DNA from: Flavobacteriales bacterium UBA1531 | GTDB taxonomy: Bacteria > Bacteroidota > Bacteroidia > Flavobacteriales_D > Sanyastnellaceae | Assembly: GCA_002323795.1 (NCBI GenBank) | Contig: DCPZ01000020.1 | Location: forward strand, 1 to 7,087 | Direction of reading: 5' to 3' | DNA: 7,087 nucleotides | Part shown: in pieces, positions 1 through 5,856 of the stretch | Layout: each line of letters begins with the position of its first letter | Numbering within the stretch: position 1 is the stretch's first letter | Notes under the pieces: generated by a model | Databases searched by the model: none | Told to the model about the DNA's origin: nothing | The model's input: the letters and a program-made list of their open reading frames with translations, nothing else | Translations under genes and position numbers: made by a program

Positions 1-1695
1 TTGATCGTAGCCATTGCCATCTCCAGGAGTTTGCGTCATGCCCTTTGAAAAGTCTAGTCTGTAGCCATCTACATGGTATTCGTTCACCCAGTATTGGAGG
101 ATACGTTTCATGTGCTCTTTGGTCCTAGGGCTGTCATGGTTCCAATCAAAGAACCAGGCCTCGGGATTGGGGGCGACGGTGTTGAACCAGGGATTGTTAC
201 TAGCCGGCTGAAAATTCTCTTCGTCCCAGTAGAGTTTTAAAAATGGATGAGGAAAATCCGCATGATTGAGCACTACATCAAGCAAAACGGCGATGCCGCG
301 GTTGTGGCATTCGTTGATGAGGGTTTTGAAAGCTTCCGATGTACCATAAGCCTTGTCCAAAGCAAAAAAGAAAGTGGGGTTGTACCCCCAGCTATCGTTG
401 CCATTGAATTCGTTTACGGGCATGAATTCGATTGCGTTGATTCCCAATCGATCAAGGTAATCCAAGGTGTCTAAGATGGTCTGGAAGTTTCCTTCATCGG
501 TGAAGTCACGCACGAGCAATTCATAGATCACCAAGGACTCAGGGTCAGGTTGAGTGAATGCCTGATCAGTCCAAGCAAATGCGGGCATTCCGGGTTGCAT
601 GACGGATACGGGTGTGTTTTCGGTAAGCATCGCAGGGAACGCCAGTAGGTTGGGGTAGGTTTCATTCGAAATCCATCCGTCATTCCAGGGGTCAAGAATT
701 TTCTCTGAGTAGGGGTCAGCAACGCGCATGTCGTCGGGCATCACGTGATAATGAAAACGACACTCTTCTCCCGGTGTCAATCCGTCAATTTCAATCCAGT
801 GCTTATTGCCATCAGGGCTTTGTGTCATGAGAAAGTCGAAGCGGAGCTCCCAATTGTTGAAGTCACCCACAGCAAAAACAAAATCTTTTCCGGGTGCATG
901 GAGTTGCAATTTCACAGATGAGTTGCTGAGGTATTCGATTCCGTCTTGTCCGTTGGCAGTTGGCCAGCCAGTAATGGGAGAGGCAGGGAGAACGGTTATG
1001 CTTCCAAGATCATTCGTGATCACGCTGCCATTGTCCGCCATCAGTTCAAGGTTGTATTGCCCTCCTTCTGCAGCGCTAAAATCATAGGTTATTTCTGAGC
1101 CGAAATCAGTGGTTACAACATCGCCGTTGATCAACAGGCTGAGATCGCAGGGTTCACTGGATTGTCCTAAAATCTCAAATTGCTCATCGATTGTTAGAAC
1201 GGCATAGCCGAGGGATGGTGTCATGAGTGAAGCGCTGAAACTTCCATTGCTTACCGCATAAAAGATGTCGGAATTGTCTTCTGCGCGTCCTACCAAACTA
1301 CCGGTAGAATTTCGAAAGACCATTGCCAAGCTTTCAATTTCTTCTCCTTCATCAATTCCATAATAATCAGCAAGCGACATTCCGTTGAAGTCGAAACTGT
1401 GAATGCCATCGCCTTCCGGGTTTAAGAGTGCACTGGCATCAGCTGTTCCCCAAGTGGTTTGAACATGCTGCCAATCTGATGGTCCTGTGCTGTTGGAGGT
1501 AATCACACCCGTATGTATGTACACGGGAATTACCCCTTGCAATTCGCCATTTCCAAGTGCACTGTTGTAATGAAGAACAACTTGGTCCGCCGCTGAAGGA
1601 AAGGCGGGTTCTGTCCAGATGACTTGCGCCGCGAGTTGAATGGGAACAAGAGTCAGTGCAGCGAATAGGCAGCGAAGATTTAGAGGATGTGACAT
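1..1695 (-). CDS. Secreted GH13 alpha-amylase-family glycoside hydrolase (C-terminus cut off by window edge)
   Basis: Reading the minus strand from the ATG at 1695 gives 565 uninterrupted codons that run off base 1, so the 3' end is missing. Residues 1-23 look like a signal peptide with probable cleavage in LAA|Q. Residues 25-240 hold beta-rich accessory domains, and about 261-340 resemble the E-set/CBM48-like module that precedes many GH13 barrels (GDFNNW at 277-282). The catalytic barrel begins near 388 (IYELLVRDF). Conserved GH13 region I is DVVLNH at 473-478; region II is GYRLDFSK at 544-551, with D548 the expected nucleophile and R546 its usual partner. The acid/base Glu and the region IV Asp lie beyond the window. 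Family knowledge: such enzymes hydrolyse or rearrange alpha-1,4/1,6-glucans, here outside the cytoplasm. It is the last visible gene of the regulator-CotH operon, 4 bases after the CotH stop. Exact substrate and any T9SS tail cannot be seen. Confidence 0.93.
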   Translation of the reverse strand, partial: MSHPLNLRCLFAALTLVPIQLAAQVIWTEPAFPSAADQVVLHYNSALGNGELQGVIPVYIHTGVITSNSTGPSDWQHVQTTWGTADASALLNPEGDGIHSFDFNGMSLADYYGIDEGEEIESLAMVFRNSTGSLVGRAEDNSDIFYAVSNGSFSASLMTPSLGYAVLTIDEQFEILGQSSEPCDLSLLINGDVVTTDFGSEITYDFSAAEGGQYNLELMADNGSVITNDLGSITVLPASPITGWPTANGQDGIEYLSNSSVKLQLHAPGKDFVFAVGDFNNWELRFDFLMTQSPDGNKHWIEIDGLTPGEECRFHYHVMPDDMRVADPYSEKILDPWNDGWISNETYPNLLAFPAMLTENTPVSVMQPGMPAFAWTDQAFTQPDPESLVIYELLVRDFTDEGNFQTILDTLDYLDRLGINAIEFMPVNEFNGNDSWGYNPTFFFALDKAYGTSEAFKTLINECHNRGIAVLLDVVLNHADFPHPFLKLYWDEENFQPASNNPWFNTVAPNPEAWFFDWNHDSPRTKEHMKRILQYWVNEYHVDGYRLDFSKGMTQTPGDGNGYDQ

Positions 1696-1699
1696 GGTA

Positions 1700-4015
1700 T
1701 CATTGATTCGAGATGATGAAACGCATCGATCCGTGGAGGTTGTGCTCCTTATCGTAATATTCGAACAGGTATAACCCTGAGCTCATTTGGCTGCACAGGA
1801 CGTTACGACCTTGTCCATCGCAGATGACCTTTCCTTCAGTGCTCAAGATTGTCCAGCTGGAATAAAAAGGCAATGCAAAGGCAGGTTCTCTCAAGTTGGC
1901 GTGACTTACTGCATGCGAGTCCCAGATTGCTTCAGGTGCGGGGTTCGTGTTATCTGCAATACCGATGGGCAGCCCATTTGGAGCATTTGGGGTGGGGGGA
2001 TTGACGCTCAAGTGTTCGAACCAAATCCATTGCTCTGATCCATCTTGGGATCTTCCGTAAGAATCGTTTTCAGGTGCATTGAGCCAATCAATGGAATCGT
2101 GCAGTCTCCATTCATTGTCCTCCTTTTGAAACAGGAATAATTCATCACCTGAAGCAGCTAAGGTGAATGAAGCATGGAGCGCACCCTCAGATGACTCGTC
2201 ATCGCACCAAATCAAAAGATGGTCACCAGGATCCATGGTGACACTTGGTATGGCCCATCGATTTGGGTCTGACCATCGGTCGCTCAGAAAAAAAGACTCA
2301 AGATTGATGGCTTCGTTTCCAGGATTGTACAGCTCAACCCAGTCCTGATAGTCTCCCTCGGGATCGGCGTTTACAGCACTATTTTTGGCCATGACTTCGT
2401 TGATTACGATTGCATTCTCAGCCATGGAATTCCAAATCTTTCTTGGCAAGCACGGTGATTGCACCGCTGTTCCGGATGGGGAGGTGGTGAGAACCTGCCA
2501 ATGAGCGAATGTTGCGCCATTCATAGGAATGCTTATTTCCCATCGTGATCCATGATCTTGATTGGGAACCGCTGTCATCGGCGCAGAGGTTGAAGATCCG
2601 TCGGGGAACTCAACGAATGCTGTTACATCCCAAGCTTCAGAATTTTGCGCCTCATGGGCCCAAGCCTGAACAAGCAACGTATCGTTCAGAATTGGCCCTT
2701 TGGCCCATGCACTAACAGTGGGGTCCGGAGTGCCGGAGTATGATTCCAATTGCAATTCGGCCCAATCGTTTCTTGCTTCAATGAATGGTACAATTCCATG
2801 AGCGACGTGCGCGCCCCAAGATTCTGTCAGCGCGGATTCAAAAGCAGCTGATGTGAATCCATAGTCTAAACCATAAAACGTGTCCTGTTCTATCCCATCG
2901 GAGAAGAGGCTTTGCAACCATTCGCCGCGCATCAAAGCCCAGTCGGGAATGAGCCAGTTTTCCATCCACCAATTGAGGTACCAGGAAAAGCGTTCGCGGT
3001 ATCCTTCATTTTCTATGATTCGGCTGTACAAGGGGCGATTTTCTGAATCGGTCCAAGCATAGGGATTCTGCGTTGTCCATTCCCCAAACCACTGGATGCC
3101 GAATGTATTGTCCACATCATATGGCAGATACATTAGACGGTTGTCAAAGGTTCTTTGGTACAGGTAAAAATTATTCTTATTTCCCACATAATTGTCCCAA
3201 TGTCCAACCAAAATTTCACCGGCCATGATTTTCAAGTAGCCCTCTACATCAAATAAAGCTTCCAAAGCACAAGGAAAATCTTCGTCGGTAGAATTATTCA
3301 ATACATCAATAAAAGTGGCAAGAGCAGAGTAGTCGTCTTGAGCCTCGTTGGTTTTAAGTTCATAGACACGCTGATCAGACCATCCTGGAGTGAATTTATA
3401 ATCTTCAGGATCATCACTGATGAACGCTAAATCTGCAGGATAGGTGCATTTCCAGAGATTTCCATGTCCCCAAGGAAATCGCCTGTCCAACCAACGTCCG
3501 TTGATGTGTTCGCTGCTCAGATAGATCCCATGATAATTTCCGTTGATGTATAGCTTGCAGTGCGTACTCCGCGATACGGGAACTCCTGCATCACGAAAAC
3601 TTTCCCAAACAAGCCGGGCTCGCAGAATGCTGGGGTCGTTGTGTTCACCATTGAGGTTTAGTTTTTTCAGTCCGTGCCAATTGGCGTCAGGATCAAACGT
3701 ATTGAAAGCGATTTTGAACGATTTTTTGGCTGCCGCTCGAGAAGTGTTACCCCGCAGGCGAAAACCGATTTCCTCGACCACTTCAGTTCCTTCGGCCGTG
3801 ACAAATGTGAAGGTGGCGGGATGCTCAATGTTGGAATACCAGTTATCTTCTTCAAACATCCAATCCAAGGCATCTCCACACTCTATGTAAATGGACGGTA
3901 AGGATTCAGAATGAAAGGGTGAGTTTTCATCGGGATGTTCGAACAGGCTCTGTGCAGAACATGACACAATGAATTCTAAAGCGACTAGAAATAGGAGCGA
4001 AATTCGATGCAACAT
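1700..4015 (-). CDS. Secreted CotH kinase-family protein with lamin-tail domain and T9SS-like C-terminus
   Basis: 771 residues. The N-terminus (1-22) is a hydrophobic export signal. The CotH domain spans about 40-415: FRLRGNTSR (85-93) followed by KKSFKI (97-102), a LNLNGEHNDPS stretch (119-129), LYINGNYHGIYLSSEHING (155-173), a catalytic-loop-like HWDNYVGNKNNFYLY (272-286) and LPYDVDNTFG (297-306), whose Asp residues resemble the metal-binding Asp of atypical kinases. A beta-rich linker domain covers about 430-525. A lamin-tail domain follows at about 534-632 (INEVMAKNS, DWVELYNPG). The last ~60 residues (STEGKVI, SSGLYLFEY, MRFIISN) resemble a type A T9SS sorting domain, somewhat degenerate. 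Bacillus CotH phosphorylates spore-coat proteins; the substrate of bacteroidotal secreted CotH proteins is unknown to me, and kinase activity here is inference. The gene starts 2 bases after the regulator's stop. GGAAAAAG (4029-4022 on the minus strand) lies 6 bases before its ATG as a possible ribosome-binding site. Confidence 0.9.
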   Translation of the reverse strand: MLHRISLLFLVALEFIVSCSAQSLFEHPDENSPFHSESLPSIYIECGDALDWMFEEDNWYSNIEHPATFTFVTAEGTEVVEEIGFRLRGNTSRAAAKKSFKIAFNTFDPDANWHGLKKLNLNGEHNDPSILRARLVWESFRDAGVPVSRSTHCKLYINGNYHGIYLSSEHINGRWLDRRFPWGHGNLWKCTYPADLAFISDDPEDYKFTPGWSDQRVYELKTNEAQDDYSALATFIDVLNNSTDEDFPCALEALFDVEGYLKIMAGEILVGHWDNYVGNKNNFYLYQRTFDNRLMYLPYDVDNTFGIQWFGEWTTQNPYAWTDSENRPLYSRIIENEGYRERFSWYLNWWMENWLIPDWALMRGEWLQSLFSDGIEQDTFYGLDYGFTSAAFESALTESWGAHVAHGIVPFIEARNDWAELQLESYSGTPDPTVSAWAKGPILNDTLLVQAWAHEAQNSEAWDVTAFVEFPDGSSTSAPMTAVPNQDHGSRWEISIPMNGATFAHWQVLTTSPSGTAVQSPCLPRKIWNSMAENAIVINEVMAKNSAVNADPEGDYQDWVELYNPGNEAINLESFFLSDRWSDPNRWAIPSVTMDPGDHLLIWCDDESSEGALHASFTLAASGDELFLFQKEDNEWRLHDSIDWLNAPENDSYGRSQDGSEQWIWFEHLSVNPPTPNAPNGLPIGIADNTNPAPEAIWDSHAVSHANLREPAFALPFYSSWTILSTEGKVICDGQGRNVLCSQMSSGLYLFEYYDKEHNLHGSMRFIISNQ

Positions 4016-4017
4016 CG

Positions 4018-4719
4018 CTAGCTTTTTCCGGGTTCATAACTAAAGAGTTGGGCAGGTTTGTGCATGACTCCTGTTTGCTTTTCGTCCAAGGGGACAACAT
4101 GTGTCATTTTCTTTACGTTCTTTCTAAAGTTTCTTTTGTCAAGCTTTTTATCCAAGACAATTTCGTACAAAGCCTGCAATTGCGTTAAGGTGAACTTCTT
4201 GGGAAGCAATTCAAAACTTATGTGCTGACTTTCCAATTGCTCTTTGAGCGTACCAAAGGCTTGAGCCAAAATCAAATTGTGATCAAACGCAAGCGCACCA
4301 ACGTCAGCCAATTCAACCCAATTAACGCCACCCGCAAATGAGGCTGGGCGGGGGTCAAAATCCTGCAGGCTCACCAAGCCGTAATAGCCAACTGTCACAA
4401 CTCGTTGGTCCGGTAAGTTTCGGACTGACTGGAGCCATGCCCTATCCTTCAAGTCTTTCACACGATTAGGATCTCCGAAAGCCATGAATTGCTTCAAAAA
4501 GACACCTCTTATTTGCGTGAGTTCGTGCAGAACGCGCTGCGCTGCTTGGTCGAGGCCTTCGTCTAAAAGGATTAAATCTCCGGGCAACTGCGACATCGGT
4601 TGATTATCATCATCTTTCGCTGATGTTTTTTGGTTGATCAGAAGAACTTTAAGTCCATCATCATCATATCCGAAAACAACACAGTCGACGGACAGGTGGA
4701 GAGATAGCGGAAGCGACAT
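4018..4719 (-). CDS. NrtR/AraR-family transcriptional regulator: degenerate Nudix domain plus winged helix
   Basis: 233 residues from the ATG at 4719. Residues 1-150 form a Nudix-like fold beginning VDCVVFGYDDDGLKVLLI (11-28). The Nudix box (from G47) reads LPGDLILLDE...AAQRVLHELTQI: aligned to the REUxEE core, R62 and E66 remain but V63 and L67 replace catalytic metal-binding Glu, and the following Gly is Gln, so hydrolysis is unlikely. Residues ~170-230 match the NrtR winged-helix: LLPKKFTLTQLQALYE, LDKRNFRKN and a final KPAQLFSYEP. Family knowledge: NrtR responds to ADP-ribose, and the Bacteroides relative AraR responds to arabinose and is also a catalytically lost Nudix protein. The effector here is unknown; a sugar or glycolytic metabolite is my inference from the neighbours. 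The longer start at 4770 adds 17 residues without family resemblance and would place the -7 box inside the gene, so I prefer 4719. It is the first gene of the operon, divergent from pfkA. Confidence 0.88.
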   Translation of the reverse strand: MSLPLSLHLSVDCVVFGYDDDGLKVLLINQKTSAKDDDNQPMSQLPGDLILLDEGLDQAAQRVLHELTQIRGVFLKQFMAFGDPNRVKDLKDRAWLQSVRNLPDQRVVTVGYYGLVSLQDFDPRPASFAGGVNWVELADVGALAFDHNLILAQAFGTLKEQLESQHISFELLPKKFTLTQLQALYEIVLDKKLDKRNFRKNVKKMTHVVPLDEKQTGVMHKPAQLFSYEPGKS

Positions 4720-4724
4720 AGTGT

Positions 4725-4732
4725 CAAAAGTA
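4725..4732 (-). promoter_or_regulatory. Bacteroidota -7 promoter box for the regulator-CotH-amylase operon
   Basis: On the minus strand this reads TACTTTTG, a perfect match to the bacteroidotal -7 consensus TAnnTTTG. Only 5 bases separate it from the ATG at 4719, so transcription would begin at or within a base or two of the start codon, implying a leaderless mRNA. I see no clear TTG -33 element at the usual spacing. The match is direct; promoter function is inferred. Confidence 0.55.
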
Positions 4733-4747
4733 CAATAATATCTGGCC

Positions 4748-4779
4748 TTGTGTATGTGTAATTTATACACTTACCTTGT
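4748..4779 (+). promoter_or_regulatory. Possible pfkA-gap promoter (weak -33/-7 pair)
   Basis: TTG at 4748-4750 and TACCTTGT at 4772-4779 are separated by 21 bases, near the spacing of bacteroidotal promoters. The -7 element departs from TAnnTTTG in its last bases, so this is a tentative call. If real, the candidate operator lies between the two elements, a typical place for repression, and the transcript would carry a leader of roughly 65 bases containing the hairpin at 4809-4829. Confidence 0.25.
4749..4770. promoter_or_regulatory. Candidate operator: tandem TGTGTA half-sites plus inverted TACAC half-site
   Basis: TGTGTA occurs twice back to back (4749-4754 and 4755-4760), followed after ATTTA by TACAC (4766-4770). 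GTGTA-N5-TACAC (4756-4770) is a perfect 5-bp-arm palindrome, and the first half-site can also pair with the inverted one at a longer spacing. The element lies between two divergent genes, one of which encodes a DNA-binding regulator, so it is a reasonable binding site for that protein. It would sit upstream of the leftward -7 box and between the weak -33 and -7 candidates for the rightward operon. Binding is inference. Confidence 0.45.
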
Positions 4780-4789
4780 ACGCGTGTGG

Positions 4790-4808
4790 TATTCGCGCTA
4801 TATTCGCG
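4790..4808. repeat. Short direct repeat TATTCGCG x2, 11-base period
   Basis: TATTCGCG occurs at 4790-4797 and again at 4801-4808, so the copies start 11 bases apart, about one helical turn. They lie in the probable leader or promoter region of pfkA. Same-face spacing would suit a DNA-binding protein, but an 8-base repeat can arise by chance. Confidence 0.4.
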
Positions 4809-4829
4809 GTCGTTCTAATGACGAACGAC
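4809..4829 (+). promoter_or_regulatory. Inverted repeat / hairpin in the pfkA leader
   Basis: GTCGTTC (4809-4815) and GAACGAC (4823-4829) are perfect 7-bp arms around a 7-base loop. The element ends 21 bases before the pfkA ATG. No U-tract follows, so it is not an intrinsic terminator. It could be a second operator, or an RNA hairpin affecting stability or translation of the pfkA mRNA. Confidence 0.45.
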
Positions 4830-4850
4830 GATTTACATGACCATCTATTC

Positions 4851-5822
4851 ATGAAAAAAATTGCAGTTTTAACGTCTGGCGGTGACTCACCTGGTATGAA
4901 CGCAGCGATACGTGCCGTAGTGCGTACAGCAGTTTACCATGATTGCGAAGCAGTCGGTGTGTTTCAGGGTTTCCAAGGCCTGATCACAGGCGATTTCAAA
5001 CGGTTGCACGTGCGCTCAGTAGCGAAAATCTTGGGGCGTGGAGGAACCATTTTAAAATCTGCTCGATGCGACGAATTCCGGATGGAGCAGGGTCGTAGGA
5101 AAGCGCATCAGCAACTTTTGGAGCAGGGTGTGGACGCATTGGTTGTCATTGGCGGCAATGGTACTTTTTCCGGAGCCATGCTATTCAGCAAGGAAACGGG
5201 CTTTCCCGTGATTGGAATTCCAGGGACCATCGATAACGATTTGTCAGGAAGTGATTTTACAATCGGATTTGATTCAGCCACGAACACAGTTGTCGAAGCT
5301 GTCGATAAGATTCGGGATACTGCTGATAGCCACAACCGATTGTTTTTCGTAGAGGTGATGGGGCGTGACAGTGGTTTTATTGCACTGAATGCCGGCATTG
5401 CGACAGGAGCGGTAGCGGTCATGACCAAAGAGAGTGAGATTACCATTGAAAATCTCGTTGATATCCTGAAGACGGGTCAAGCCTCTAATAAAACTTCAAG
5501 CATCGTAATTGTTGCAGAGGGTCACCCCGAAGGTGGAGCATTCGAAATAGCAAGGAAAGTGCACAGTCTTGATAATGCTTATGAAACGAGGGTTACCGTC
5601 CTTGGTCACTTGCAACGAGGCGGGGATCCGTCATGTTCGGATCGCGTACTCGCATCCCGTCTTGGTGTCTCGGCTGTCGAAGGCCTATTATCTGGCAAGA
5701 CAAACGTGATGGCTGGAGTCGTAAATGATCAAATTGTTTTCTTTCCCTTCGATGAAGCCATAAAGAATAAAACTGCAAGCCTTGAGGACGAGGTTCGCAT
5801 TGCAAAAATATTGTCCATTTGA
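4851..5822 (+). CDS. pfkA: 6-phosphofructokinase (ATP-type, PfkA family) with an Asn in the GGDG motif
   Basis: 323 residues, normal for a bacterial PfkA. It phosphorylates fructose 6-phosphate to fructose 1,6-bisphosphate, the committed glycolytic step, in the cytoplasm. Visible motifs: TSGGDSPGMN (8-17), GGNGTFSGA (101-109), PGTIDND (124-130, catalytic base equivalent D128), MGRDSG (170-175) and VLGHLQRGG (250-258), with substrate arginines R163, R172, R247 and R256 present. G104 is the residue associated with ATP rather than PPi use. The nucleotide-site Asp of GGDG (E. coli D103, which helps hold Mg-ATP) is Asn103 (codon AAT). Effector-site residues K211 and H215 of E. coli align with Ser, so allostery probably differs. 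I chose the ATG at 4851 because the family begins MKKIAVLTSGG; ATG 4818 and TTG 4776 only add unrelated residues across the leader elements. gap follows after 34 bases, probably co-transcribed. Confidence 0.95.
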   Translation: MKKIAVLTSGGDSPGMNAAIRAVVRTAVYHDCEAVGVFQGFQGLITGDFKRLHVRSVAKILGRGGTILKSARCDEFRMEQGRRKAHQQLLEQGVDALVVIGGNGTFSGAMLFSKETGFPVIGIPGTIDNDLSGSDFTIGFDSATNTVVEAVDKIRDTADSHNRLFFVEVMGRDSGFIALNAGIATGAVAVMTKESEITIENLVDILKTGQASNKTSSIVIVAEGHPEGGAFEIARKVHSLDNAYETRVTVLGHLQRGGDPSCSDRVLASRLGVSAVEGLLSGKTNVMAGVVNDQIVFFPFDEAIKNKTASLEDEVRIAKILSI

Positions 5823-5856
5823 TTGGTCCTAATTATTGAAACATTCCCTAAGAAAA

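Noticed and set aside
247..1087. Plus-strand open frames (75 and 93 codons) and a 64-codon minus-strand frame at 528-722
   Set aside because: All overlap the continuous GH13 reading frame, whose signal peptide, accessory domains and catalytic motifs read through without a stop.
3543..3890. 115-codon plus-strand open frame antisense to the CotH gene
   Set aside because: It lies wholly inside a well-supported CotH domain, has no recognisable family and a low-complexity Arg/Ser-rich composition typical of a shadow frame.
1..4719. Classical polysaccharide utilisation locus
   Set aside because: No SusC/SusD pair, hybrid two-component system or ECF sigma/anti-sigma pair is visible; only one glycoside hydrolase is present, and the left edge is cut.
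4720..4770. 17-residue N-terminal extension of the Nudix regulator from the ATG at 4770
   Set aside because: The extension resembles nothing in the family, would translate the perfect -7 box and half the candidate operator, and the family normally begins close to the VDCVVFG strand.
4776..4850. Upstream starts for pfkA (TTG 4776, ATG 4818)
   Set aside because: PfkA proteins begin at the MKKIxVLTSGG strand, encoded from 4851; the added residues are not conserved and cover the leader repeats.
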